Both the position numbers and the translations under genes were made by a program. From Alteromonas ponticola (lineage in GTDB: Bacteria; Pseudomonadota; Gammaproteobacteria; Enterobacterales; Alteromonadaceae), in NCBI RefSeq assembly GCF_012911815.1, contig NZ_JAATNW010000007.1:1-64000 (forward strand): 64,000 nucleotides of DNA, in the 5' to 3' direction. The notes beneath the pieces were generated by a model. It saw only the letters and a list, made by a program, of their open reading frames with translations. It searched no databases and was not told where the DNA came from. Positions 1 through 7,154 of the stretch are shown here, piece after piece (the first letter of the stretch is position 1; each line of letters starts with the position of its first letter).

Positions 1-2
1 CA

Positions 3-791
3 ATCGTAGAAGGAGGAGAGCTGGCGGTTCTTGGCGCAGTGGCACTTGCGGGTGATGAAGATGCACAGCAACAATTTGCGCGTGATGTAGAAACACTCTT
101 CAATAATGTAAACACCGCACTAGGCCAATCGCCAGACTCAGCCCCCACCGTTGATACAGAATACTTTATCAATGGGCTTATCACGCTCAAAAATAAGGAA
201 CAGGCGTTAGCTGGTACAGGAGACTATGAGGCGTACAATCAAATAGCACAACAACGTGATGAGTTGATGTCGGGCCTCCCATTTGAAAGCAAAATGGAAA
301 TTACCGGCGCGGTTAACGAATTTATTAGCGCAACAAATAACTATAATTCACCAGAGAAAAATGGTTTCCAAGCAAAAGGAAATGAGCCTTCTGCAGGTAA
401 TATGGATAATCCTGTTTCCAATGTGCCTGCTACTGGGAATTACATTAATATCTCGCCAGAAACGATTGATGCTTCAAGTGTAACTGAGGTAACTGATAGT
501 ATTTCATCTGATACTGAAACGGTAGTGCAGGATGAATTTTCTGGCGCTAATGTTCAGTTGAGTATAGATAGCTCGTTGAAATACATTCCTCCACCAAAGG
601 AAATTGATGGAATAAATGGTTTAAAATCTGCAAAGCCTAAAACAGCCATTCAAGGTGGAGGTGGTCTTAGAAAAAGGTGGAAAGATAAGAAAGGCAATAT
701 TTATGAATGGGATAGTCAACATGGGACAGTAGAGAAATATAATAAACAAGGCAAACATTTAGGCGAGTTTGATCCAAATACGGGAGAGTAA
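3..791 (+). CDS. Polymorphic toxin, C-terminal part, colicin E3-type 16S rRNase domain (5' partial, prematurely stopped)
   Basis: The frame is open to the left edge of the window, so only the last ~263 residues of a larger protein are visible; the GTG at 39 is internal. The final ~45 residues (after a GGGG linker) match the colicin E3/cloacin cytotoxic domain, which cleaves 16S rRNA in the decoding site. YEWDSQHGTVE carries the family's Asp, His and Glu catalytic residues in the right spacing, followed by HLGEFDPNTG. The frame stops at TAA 789-791, but read through that stop it continues in phase as TKPADKNRKVEK to a second TAA at 828-830, two bases before the immunity ATG. E3 domains normally have such a basic tail with a catalytic Arg, so this copy looks truncated by a nonsense change. 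The delivery route (CDI, Rhs or other) cannot be seen here. Confidence 0.85.
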   Translation: MVEGGELAVLGAVALAGDEDAQQQFARDVETLFNNVNTALGQSPDSAPTVDTEYFINGLITLKNKEQALAGTGDYEAYNQIAQQRDELMSGLPFESKMEITGAVNEFISATNNYNSPEKNGFQAKGNEPSAGNMDNPVSNVPATGNYINISPETIDASSVTEVTDSISSDTETVVQDEFSGANVQLSIDSSLKYIPPPKEIDGINGLKSAKPKTAIQGGGGLRKRWKDKKGNIYEWDSQHGTVEKYNKQGKHLGEFDPNTGE

Positions 792-832
792 ACTAAACCT
801 GCAGATAAAAATAGAAAAGTTGAGAAATAACA

Positions 833-1063
833 ATGACTAGGATTATAAGATATTTTGACAAGCAAGATGAAAGTTTAGTCGGTGAGTTTAAGGTTGGTGA
901 ATTGCAACTTGCAGAGTTGCAATTATTGTTTGAGGTTGATTCAAGCAACCCTATGTATGATAGCTTTCAAATCAAATCTGAAATGATTCCATATTTTTCG
1001 GCATTTACTAACCATCCATTCAATTTTTCACAATATGATTATTTCCTTGAGTTTGATACATGA
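833..1063 (+). CDS. Colicin E3/cloacin-type immunity protein
   Basis: The 76-residue product resembles Im3/cloacin immunity proteins. It has an N-terminal WFDK-like strand (RYFDKQDESLVGEF), an acidic middle, and a C-terminal block (YFSAFTNHPFNFSQYDYFLEFD) that lines up with the Im3 segment around YFNHQIDISDNEYFVSFD. Im3 binds and neutralises the E3-type rRNase domain, which is exactly the toxin domain encoded immediately upstream. The ATG lies two bases after the second in-frame stop of the toxin frame, the coupling expected of a toxin-immunity pair. The length is slightly below the ~85 residues of Im3. The gene is intact even though its toxin appears truncated, as expected if immunity against sister cells is still selected. 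Confidence 0.85.
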   Translation: MTRIIRYFDKQDESLVGEFKVGELQLAELQLLFEVDSSNPMYDSFQIKSEMIPYFSAFTNHPFNFSQYDYFLEFDT

Positions 1064-1074
1064 AATAAATAATA

Positions 1075-1120
1075 GACACCCAAACTATGGCACCTAATTT
1101 TTTCGAACATTAGAAAGAAG
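1075..1120. repeat. Degenerate copy of the GACACCCA palindromic element
   Basis: GACACCCA at 1075-1082 is followed by a stretch (CTATGGCACC, then TTTTTTCGAACATTAG) that parallels the better preserved copy at 4331-4383. The right arm is not recognisable. It marks the junction between the E3 toxin module and the orphan TNT module. Confidence 0.5.
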
Positions 1121-1172
1121 TCCATTGACTTCCACACACTTAAATAATGTACATACACTCTCTACATTCTGA

Positions 1173-1334
1173 CATCGCTTCGAAGTATTAAAGCCTCTTC
1201 CAGTACTAGAGGGCAAAATGTCGCCAGCATTTGGTCAGGAAGGTGGTGGTACTCAAATTCTTCCTGACTTGCCTGATAGAGTTAATATTCAATGGCTAAT
1301 TGATAACAAATATTTAAAGGAAATTGAGGGGTAA
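1173..1334 (+). pseudogene. Orphan toxin tail, TNT (tuberculosis necrotizing toxin)-type NAD glycohydrolase fragment
   Basis: This frame, ending in TAA at 1332-1334, has no start codon of its own. It opens after a stop at 1170 and reads RFEVLKPLPVLEGKMSP, then AFGQEGGGTQ, and ends with a VNIQWLIDNKYLKEIEG block. The order K-P-L-P-V, A-F-G-Q-x-G-G-G-T-Q, then W-L-I-x-x-x-Y-L is the C-terminal part of TNT-domain toxins, which hydrolyse NAD+. Only about the last 50 residues are present, so it cannot be an active enzyme alone. Such 5'-truncated tails next to an immunity gene are typical orphan cassettes stored downstream of a polymorphic toxin, available for recombination with the main gene. The immunity gene starts two bases after the stop. 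Confidence 0.7.
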
Positions 1335-1336
1335 TT

Positions 1337-1738
1337 ATGCATAATTTCGAAACCATGACTGCAGATTTAAAAAAGCTTGGAGCAATAATTGATGCACCTT
1401 CATCCTTGCTTTCCGGTTGGGGTATTCCAAAAGAAGATGGTACGCCTTATATCGAAATAGGGGATGACGTTTACCTTTATTTATCCTCTGAAAGAGGATA
1501 TCAAATCTTTAAAAAAGAAGTATCTAACTACGATGAATTGTTATATCTAATTTTTAGCAATATAACTCACAAGATGGCGGTCAACTATGAACTTCGTAAC
1601 CGCAACTCTGAAGAAGATTGTAGAAGAACAATTTTCAGTAAACAATTAGAATTGCTGGGAACTGTAAAAGCTGAATGGCGTTGTAAAAGGGAAAAGGAGA
1701 TTGAAGCTATTTTAAGAAATGCACCTTTTGAAGATTGA
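1337..1738 (+). CDS. Probable immunity protein paired with the orphan TNT tail (Imm63-like)
   Basis: The gene encodes a soluble 133-residue protein starting two bases after the TNT fragment's stop, with GAGGGG just upstream as ribosome binding site. The order YLYLSSERG, then YDELLYLIFSNITHKMAVNYELRNR, then RRTIFSKQLELL and a final W-x-x-K-R-E-x-E-I-x-x-I-L block resembles what I remember of the Imm63 immunity family. That name is from memory and unverified. Position directly behind a toxin tail is the stronger argument for an immunity role. It is followed by the repeat-rich junk zone, so it is the last gene of the toxin locus. An ORF on the opposite strand (1585-1836) is only its shadow. Confidence 0.6.
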   Translation: MHNFETMTADLKKLGAIIDAPSSLLSGWGIPKEDGTPYIEIGDDVYLYLSSERGYQIFKKEVSNYDELLYLIFSNITHKMAVNYELRNRNSEEDCRRTIFSKQLELLGTVKAEWRCKREKEIEAILRNAPFED

Positions 1739-1770
1739 ATAGCATAGCTAATTGGAGTTGAGCGATCATC

Positions 1771-1940
1771 GACACCCACACTCTGATACGTGCTCTTGTC
1801 AAACAATGGAAGGATGTTTTTGTAGCTGCCCATCATCTTCCGCTGACTCGATAAACAAAGAAGGCCCTATCAAATCTTGTTCACCCTTACTCTGTATTCT
1901 GACATGTGGGAACATCATTCATCTGACAGGTGGGTGTCCA
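1771..1940. repeat. Split copy of the GACACCCAC/GTGGGTGTC palindromic element
   Basis: The left arm GACACCCACACTCTG begins at 1771 and the right arm CTGACAGGTGGGTGTCCA ends at 1940. In the intact copy at 4331-4383 the arms are only ~33 bp apart; here ~130 bp separate them, so either an insertion split the copy or two partial copies lie side by side. The 1739-2020 gap otherwise holds no supportable gene; a 89-codon open frame at 1752-2021 has no family features and overlaps the repeat. Confidence 0.6.
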
Positions 1941-2019
1941 ATAGTTTCTGTAAAAGCTGAGGGGGAGTTAGATTCACGGATTTTCATCGATACTAATCAA
2001 TCTGCGAGGACAACATTTT

Positions 2020-2543
2020 GAATCGACACTAATTTCCTAGACACCTCTTAGTTAGATAAACTAACTAAAAATACAGAGGTGTTTATGAGCGGAAAACGCT
2101 ATCCAGAAGAATTCAAAATTGAAGCGGTTAAGCAGGTGGTTGATCGGGGCCATTCAATATCTGACGTTGCCAAACGATTAGATGTCACAACACATAGCCT
2201 TTATGCGTGGGTTAAAAAATACGGCCCTGATTCTAAACAGCATAACGAATTGAGCGATGCACAAGCGGAAATTAGGCGATTACATAAAGAGTTAAAACGC
2301 ACAACAGAAGAGCGTGACCTGTTGAAAAAAGCCGCGGCATACTTCGCAAAGCAGTCCGACTGAGGTATGCCTTTATCAAAGAAAACTCGGACAGTTGGCC
2401 TGTTCGTTGGCTATGCAAAATGCTTGATGTTCATCCGAGTGGATATTATGCATGGAACAAACAACCTCGCTCCAAACGCGCCAAAGCCAATCAACGTCTT
2501 ACAGGTTTGATTAAACAGTTCTGGCTAGAATCAAACATCTCAT
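2020..2543 (+). mobile_element. Truncated IS3-family insertion sequence
   Basis: The remnant consists of a left end (approximate), an intact orfA and the first ~70 codons of orfB. It stops abruptly at 2541-2545, where the GACACCC arm of the RAYT-associated repeat begins. Upstream of orfA, ACACCTCT (2041-2048) pairs with AGAGGTGT (2075-2082), and TAGTTAG with CTAACTA inside it. The hairpin would bury orfA's ribosome binding site in read-through transcripts, a known way for insertion sequences to stay silent. The right end is missing, so the element is immobile on its own. Confidence 0.75.
2085..2363 (+). CDS. IS3-family transposase OrfA
   Basis: The product is 92 residues, with the helix-turn-helix of IS3 OrfA (KRYPEEFKIEAVKQVVDRGH, then DVAKRLDVTTHSLYAWVKKY) followed by a leucine-zipper coiled coil (residues ~55-80, ending LLKKAAAYFAKQSD). 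ATG 2085 is preferred over the in-frame GTG at 2079 because AGAGG lies five bases before it. Near the 3' end an A6G run (2325-2331) is the standard slippery heptamer; a -1 shift there leads straight into the orfB frame. In the family OrfA binds the terminal repeats and the fused OrfAB carries out transposition. Here orfB is broken. Confidence 0.9.
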   Translation: MSGKRYPEEFKIEAVKQVVDRGHSISDVAKRLDVTTHSLYAWVKKYGPDSKQHNELSDAQAEIRRLHKELKRTTEERDLLKKAAAYFAKQSD

Positions 2544-2545
2544 AG
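2327..2545 (+). pseudogene. IS3-family transposase OrfB, 5' fragment
   Basis: In the -1 frame relative to orfA the sequence reads SRGILRKAVRLRYAFIKENS, then WPVRWLCKMLDVHPSGYYAW, the standard start of IS3 OrfB. It ends after about 70 codons at a TAG formed with the incoming repeat (TAGACACCC). The DDE catalytic core is entirely missing. The break coincides with the left boundary of the RAYT-containing segment. Confidence 0.85.
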
Positions 2546-2554
2546 ACACCCACC
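2545..2554. repeat. Left boundary repeat of the RAYT segment (GACACCCACC)
   Basis: GACACCCACC lies 80 bp upstream of the RAYT gene and is inverted relative to GTGGGTGTC at 3777-3785 downstream of it. The pair has the same arms as the small palindromic elements at 1771-1940 and 4331-4383. Confidence 0.65.
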
Positions 2555-2633
2555 CCCTTACCTCAAGTACAGTATCAAAAAGACGAAGAATGAGGCACAG
2601 TTTGAGTCAATAATTTTCACACACTGATGCAAC

Positions 2634-3581
2634 ATGCCTCGACCTCGCAAATCGTTAATTTCGCTAACTGACACTCCTTACTACCATTGCGTTTCTCGCT
2701 GTGTACGTCGGGCCTTTTTATGTGGCAAAGATAAATTCACAGGGCAATGCTACGAGCATCGCCGACAGTGGGTTGAAGACCGTTTACTTCGCTTGGCAGC
2801 GGTGTTTGCTATCGATATATGTGCGTTTGCGGTAATGAGTAACCACACCCATGTCGTACTGCATGTTAATAGAGAAGCTGCATTAGGCTGGTCAACCAAG
2901 GAAGTCTTGGTACGGTGGCACAAATTACATCAAGGCACGCTGTTAACCCGGCGTTTTGTTCATGAAAAAGAAACGAGCGCCATGTCAGCGGTTGAGCACA
3001 ATGCGGTTGAGAAAATCGCTGATATCTATCGTCAGCGTCTGCACGATATCAGCTGGTTTATGCGTTCGTTAAATGAGTATATTGCACGGCAGGCCAATAA
3101 AGAGGATAAGTGCAGCGGACGCTTCTGGGAGGGGCGGTTTAAATCTCAGGCGTTGTTAGACGAAACGTCCTTGGCCGCGTGCATGGCTTATGTGGATTTG
3201 AACCCTGTTCGTGCAAGAATGGCAAAAACGCCCGAACAATCCAATCATACCAGTATCCAAAAACGAATTAGTGCAGCTAAAAGTAATCGGCAACCCGCAA
3301 GTTTATTGTCCTTCGCAGGAAATCCGAGAAAAGATATGCCAATAGGCTTACCTTTCAGGTTAGAAGAATACCTTCAACTGGTAGAAGAGACAGGGCGACA
3401 CTTTCACCCAAGAAAACGAGGAACGATTATCAGTAATCAACCGATTCTGAAACGCGCTGGTTTAAACTCGGTCGACTGGAACTGGTTGGTTGCCAGTATT
3501 GAAACGGAATTTACCACTACCATCTGCGCACCGTTGATAATGCGAAAGTTAGACAAGAGAGGGTACCAAGATACTGCATAA
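2634..3581 (+). CDS. REP-associated tyrosine transposase (RAYT, Y1 HUH family)
   Basis: The product has 315 residues. The N-terminal half is a Y1-transposase fold with the HUH metal-binding pair H71-T-H73 in SNHTHVVLH. The probable nucleophile is Y149 (SLNEYIARQAN), followed by the characteristic GRFWEGRFKSQALLDE and YVDLNPVRA blocks. RAYTs are single-copy, host-domesticated relatives of IS200/IS605 transposases that cut and rejoin single-stranded REP palindromes. The gene is flanked by inverted copies of GACACCCAC/GTGGGTGTC (2545, 3777), and at least four related palindromes lie within 4 kb, as expected if this enzyme recognises them. No strong ribosome binding site precedes the ATG. It interrupts an IS3 element. 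Confidence 0.9.
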   Translation: MPRPRKSLISLTDTPYYHCVSRCVRRAFLCGKDKFTGQCYEHRRQWVEDRLLRLAAVFAIDICAFAVMSNHTHVVLHVNREAALGWSTKEVLVRWHKLHQGTLLTRRFVHEKETSAMSAVEHNAVEKIADIYRQRLHDISWFMRSLNEYIARQANKEDKCSGRFWEGRFKSQALLDETSLAACMAYVDLNPVRARMAKTPEQSNHTSIQKRISAAKSNRQPASLLSFAGNPRKDMPIGLPFRLEEYLQLVEETGRHFHPRKRGTIISNQPILKRAGLNSVDWNWLVASIETEFTTTICAPLIMRKLDKRGYQDTA

Positions 3582-3776
3582 GAGTATGTAGCAATTTACT
3601 TTATACCACGTCTATCGTAACAAACGTTTCTCCATGCGAACGATTGCGCCCTCAAAACACCCATGCAAGGCAAAAGTTTCCAGCTCTATTGAATTAGAGT
3701 CAATTTTGTACGCTTTTTTAATATAAAAATTTTTTCAGTATCGAAACGCATTGTGGGATTTTCAACTTTTGGTTAT

Positions 3777-3785
3777 GTGGGTGTC
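3777..3785. repeat. Right boundary repeat of the RAYT segment (GTGGGTGTC)
   Basis: GTGGGTGTC lies ~195 bp after the RAYT stop, inverted relative to 2545-2554. Between the RAYT stop and this repeat (3582-3776) I see no gene; part of it is a T-rich tract. Confidence 0.6.
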
Positions 3786-3828
3786 TTGCTTTAGATAGAA
3801 GTAGCGTCTTGCTTTAGATGGAAGTAGC
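3783..3828. repeat. Two tandem copies of a 23-bp repeat
   Basis: The units at 3783-3805 and 3806-3828 begin GTCTTGCTTTAGAT and end GAAGTAGC, with one mismatch (ATA versus ATG). The first copy overlaps the terminal GTC of the RAYT boundary repeat, suggesting that the duplication arose at the element's edge. Confidence 0.8.
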
Positions 3829-3867
3829 GTATTAAGTCTTGATTAACGCTACGTCAGCCTCGAAAAA

Positions 3868-4299
3868 TCAAGAGGCCCTAAACCCTTTTTCAGCCAGCCA
3901 CGCCATGGCCGCGTCTTCATTACTGAAAACGCCTAGCTCAACGCCGGCTCGTTCATAAATACGACTAAACTGCGCATTAACCATTGCTGCAATGGTGGTT
4001 TCGCCAGTCACTATGGCGCCTAGCACCATGCCTTTACTAACCCGCCACTCGATTGATTTTTGCAGCTCAATTTCTCCTCCTTTCGTTAGCAAAGCCGAGC
4101 CGTGAAGAAAGCCTAAAAATGCCCATCGATGGCCGTTAAACTGACTTACGACCTCCATCATATCACTCCCGTAGCGCGCTATAGCATCAGTGTCTGCAAT
4201 ACCTTCGGCAGATACAGCAACCACATTTCCTAGGACTGCTATTTGATATTGGCCATACTTACTTTTAAGTTTAGCTTGCGGGTTAGTGAAAATTTTCAT
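3868..4299 (-). CDS. Conserved-type hypothetical protein, possible STAS/SpoIIAA-like fold
   Basis: The product is a 143-residue soluble protein. It opens with a short strand, followed by YGQYQIAVLGNVVAVSAEG and an alternating strand/helix pattern, and ends with a helix (FSNEDAAMAWLAEKGFRAS). The layout of the second half (a GAIVTGET-type strand, a helix, a short strand, and a final S-N-E-x-x-A-x-x-W-L helix) is reminiscent of STAS/SpoIIAA-like proteins, which end in a similar x-x-x-E-E-A-x-x-W-L helix. I do not recognise a definite family. It lies alone between the RAYT zone and the repeats upstream of it, with no operon partner. No catalytic motif is visible. Confidence 0.6.
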   Translation of the reverse strand: MKIFTNPQAKLKSKYGQYQIAVLGNVVAVSAEGIADTDAIARYGSDMMEVVSQFNGHRWAFLGFLHGSALLTKGGEIELQKSIEWRVSKGMVLGAIVTGETTIAAMVNAQFSRIYERAGVELGVFSNEDAAMAWLAEKGFRAS

Positions 4300-4330
4300 C
4301 CAGCTTACTCTACTGAGAACTTAAATAATG

Positions 4331-4383
4331 GACACCCACACTCTGTCATCTGATCTTTTCAAACATCTGACAGGTGGGTGTCC
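4331..4383. repeat. Best-preserved GACACCCAC...GTGGGTGTC palindromic element (53 bp)
   Basis: The left arm is GGACACCCAC then CTGTCA; the right arm is TGACAG then GTGGGTGTCC, so the arms are inverted copies separated by ~20 bp containing TCTTTTCAAACATC. It could fold into a long hairpin in single-stranded DNA or RNA. It has the form of a REP/BIME-type substrate of the nearby RAYT and serves as the reference for the other copies. Confidence 0.8.
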
Positions 4384-4400
4384 AATATTTTTAAATAGTC

Positions 4401-4487
4401 CTATCGAATAGTCTTTTACATGTGCTCTTTTCGAACATATAACAGGTGGGTGTCTATCGAATAGTCTTTTCTATCGAATAGTCTTTA
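4401..4487. repeat. Three CTATCGAATAGTCTTT direct repeats enclosing a half palindromic element
   Basis: CTATCGAATAGTCTTT occurs at 4401, 4454 and 4471. Its core CTATCGAATAG is itself nearly palindromic. Between the first two copies lies a half-copy of the GTGGGTGTC element (4412-4454). The last copy runs into the stop codon of the histidine kinase gene (4485-4487), so the repeats sit directly at its 3' end and could act as its transcript terminus. Confidence 0.7.
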
Positions 4488-6857
4488 CTCAATATCCTTC
4501 AAAATTGCGGTAAGGTCTTTGATGACCACCGGTTTGACCAGGTGATAATCGAATCCGGCCAATTTTGAGCGGTTGCGGTCTTCGCTATGTCCATAACCGG
4601 TCAATGCTATCAGTACTGTATTGGCGGCCCGGGGGAGCGCGCGGATGCGTTGCGCCAGTTCATAACCATCCATCTCAGGCATGCCGATATCAATCACCAT
4701 GGCCTGGGGAATGGCGTGTTCTAATCGCCTGAGCGCTGCCGGCCCCCTGTGCTCAATTTGGGTACGATGCCCCTGAATAGCGAGTAACATCGATAGCATT
4801 TGGGCAGCGTCAACGTTGTCATCTACAATCATAATATCAAGTGCACCATCAATCGACTTCTGTGGTGGCGCCTCTGTGATTTCTGGTTCTTTGCAGCTTA
4901 ACGATAGCGGTAGCAGCACGGTAAACAGGCTGCCCTGATTTAAGCCGTTACTTTCTGCCGTCGCACTACCGTTATGCAGTTCGAGCAAACTTTTGACCAA
5001 AGCCAAGCCCAGCCCTAAGCCCCCTTGAGCGCGATCCGGTGAGCGCTCTGCTTGTGTGAAATGGTCGAAAATATGCGGTATCAGTTTGGCCTCGATACCA
5101 ATACCATTATCCTGGATGGTGATTTTACAATTTCCTTCATCAACCGTTAGTGTCACCTGAATGTGGCCGTTCGCGGGGGTGTAACGATTAGCATTATTGA
5201 GAATGTTGGCAACCACTTGCGTGAGCCTGCTGCGATCACCATCAACAATGGCTTGCTGGTGACTGATTCTCACCTCTAGACGCTGTCCTTTTTGTTCAAT
5301 CAGGGGGCTGACTTGCTCAATCGCATCTTCTATAACTTTTGCCAGATCGACTGGCTTCATTTGCATTGATATTAAGCCTCGCGTTACACGCGACACGTCT
5401 AGCAGATCATCAACTAAGCCGGTCATATGTACCACCTGACGCGAGATAATATCACTGGCTTTTTTTACCAGCGAAGGCTCAGCTGGGGAATGGCCAAGGA
5501 GCTCTGCCGCCGTACCTATTGGGGCCAGCGGATTGCGTAGTTCGTGGGCCAGCATAGCTAAGAACTCATCTTTTCTGCGATTCGCTGCCTGCAGTTCTTT
5601 CTGCACATTCTCTATATCGTGAATGTCAGTATTAGTACCCAGCCATTGCATGATTTTACCCGCCTCATCCCGTAGGGGAGTGGCCCGGGTAAAAAATGTA
5701 CGATATTCACCCGACGCAGACCGTAGGGGGAAACTAAGTTCAAATGTTTCTCCCGACTGCAGGCATCGCTTGTACGTTGACAGCACCATAGGTAGGTATT
5801 TGGGTTCGTGAAGTTCTGTCCACTTCCAGCCAGTCACTTGTTCTTCAGTGGTGCCGGTGTATTCGTACCAGCGATTATTAAACCATAATATCTGCCCATC
5901 TGGCTCCGCCAGCCAGGCAAGGTGTGGGATGGAATTCGCCAACTGCCGCAAGTGCTGCTCGCTTTCGTGTAGGGCTAAGGTGGCTTTCACTGCTTCTGAT
6001 ACATCACTGCCTTCAATAAAGATGCCTGTTATCTGTCCACTCGCATCACGAATGGGCTGATAGATAAAATCTACGTAATACAGTTCTAATTCTTCGGCAG
6101 GGGGGCGGCGCAATTTCACTGGAATACCCCTACCTACATAGGGTTCACCTGATTCAAAAACGCTATCAAGCAGTTCAAACAGGCCTTGGCCCTCAATTTC
6201 AGGAAGTACATCGCGAGCCTTTTTTCCAATTAACTCTCGGTTGCCTACTAACCGCTGGTAGGCGTCATTGGCCAGTTCAAAGACATAATCCTTTCCCCGC
6301 AGTACCGCGATAATGCCAGGTGCTTGCTGGAAAAGTTGACGCAGATGCTCTATTTCATTTTTGCGTTGTCGCGTTGCCAGCACCTGCTGTGTCGTCTCGG
6401 TGCAGGCACAATACATGCCTGCAACAGTGCCGTTTTCATCGTAGATAGAAGAGTAAGAAAAAGTGAACCAGGTTGACTCCTCGTAGCCTTTTCGTTTCAG
6501 GGTTAAGGGTAAATTTTCATGATAAGTAGACTCTCCCGCCATTGCCTGTTCGACAATTGGGGTAATATCGTTCCATATTTCTGACCACACCTCTTCGAAG
6601 GGGCGCCCTAATGCGGAGGGATGTTTGTTGACCAGCAAATTTACATACGCGTCGTTGTACAGCAGCGCCAGTTGTGGCCCCCAAGCCAGAAACATTGGAA
6701 ATTTGGAGTTTAAGATTAGCGTAACCACTGTGCGCAATACTTGCGGCCAGGTATCCGGGTGACCTAATGGAGACTGACTCCAATCGTGCGTTCGCATTAA
6801 AGCGGCTACGGTGCCGTCACCAAAATTATCGGCAACGTGCAAGGAAGGACTGTTCAT
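4485..6857 (-). CDS. PAS-domain hybrid sensor histidine kinase with C-terminal receiver
   Basis: The 790-residue cytoplasmic sensor has no transmembrane segment. Three PAS-type segments lie at about residues 35-155, 170-290 and 300-415; the last (WLAEPDGQILWFNNRWYEYTG) is a classic PAS. The HisKA domain has the phospho-acceptor H438 in FLAMLAHELRNPLAP. An HATPase_c domain follows, with N box (NILNNANRY ~551), G1 (DNGIGI ~583) and G2 (GGLGLGLAL ~612). The receiver (~674-790) has MIVDD, phospho-acceptor D723 in VIDIGMPEMDG, and the conserved Lys in HLVKPV. The protein should autophosphorylate in response to a small ligand or redox/light cue and relay the phosphate to its own receiver. No separate response regulator is adjacent, so the output partner is unknown. 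Confidence 0.9.
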   Translation of the reverse strand: MNSPSLHVADNFGDGTVAALMRTHDWSQSPLGHPDTWPQVLRTVVTLILNSKFPMFLAWGPQLALLYNDAYVNLLVNKHPSALGRPFEEVWSEIWNDITPIVEQAMAGESTYHENLPLTLKRKGYEESTWFTFSYSSIYDENGTVAGMYCACTETTQQVLATRQRKNEIEHLRQLFQQAPGIIAVLRGKDYVFELANDAYQRLVGNRELIGKKARDVLPEIEGQGLFELLDSVFESGEPYVGRGIPVKLRRPPAEELELYYVDFIYQPIRDASGQITGIFIEGSDVSEAVKATLALHESEQHLRQLANSIPHLAWLAEPDGQILWFNNRWYEYTGTTEEQVTGWKWTELHEPKYLPMVLSTYKRCLQSGETFELSFPLRSASGEYRTFFTRATPLRDEAGKIMQWLGTNTDIHDIENVQKELQAANRRKDEFLAMLAHELRNPLAPIGTAAELLGHSPAEPSLVKKASDIISRQVVHMTGLVDDLLDVSRVTRGLISMQMKPVDLAKVIEDAIEQVSPLIEQKGQRLEVRISHQQAIVDGDRSRLTQVVANILNNANRYTPANGHIQVTLTVDEGNCKITIQDNGIGIEAKLIPHIFDHFTQAERSPDRAQGGLGLGLALVKSLLELHNGSATAESNGLNQGSLFTVLLPLSLSCKEPEITEAPPQKSIDGALDIMIVDDNVDAAQMLSMLLAIQGHRTQIEHRGPAALRRLEHAIPQAMVIDIGMPEMDGYELAQRIRALPRAANTVLIALTGYGHSEDRNRSKLAGFDYHLVKPVVIKDLTAILKDIE

Positions 6858-7013
6858 TTAGTGTTACCGGTAAGTAATGGCTGAAATTGCTGCAAAAATA
6901 CGACATTGCAACAAACGAATAGAGAGTATATTTTGACCGTAAGCCATGAGAGTGACATAGACTAATTGAATATTCAAATTAGCACGAAAAGCACGGCAGC
7001 TGTTATAAATATT

Positions 7014-7059
7014 CGGAAGAACCTATAATAGTAAACATTTTACCATTAATATTCTTCCG
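7014..7059. repeat. Inverted repeat in the leader of the diguanylate cyclase gene
   Basis: CGGAAGAA (7014-7021) pairs with TTCTTCCG (7052-7059) across a ~30-bp A+T-rich loop, and CCGCGA...TCGCGG follows at ~7057-7074. They lie ~100-140 bp before the ATG at 7155 in a 297-bp intergenic gap that holds no gene. They could be an operator or a leader hairpin; nothing more can be said. Confidence 0.4.
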
Positions 7060-7154
7060 CGAGGAACATCGCGGTTGATACCTGAGACAGATTGATTAAT
7101 AATCGAGGTCAATATTGCTCTCGCGCTGCTTGATGGTCTGGGCGGAGATACATT

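Noticed and set aside
1752-2021. 89-codon plus-strand ORF in the repeat zone
   Set aside because: It overlaps the split palindromic element and has Cys/Ser-rich non-protein-like composition.
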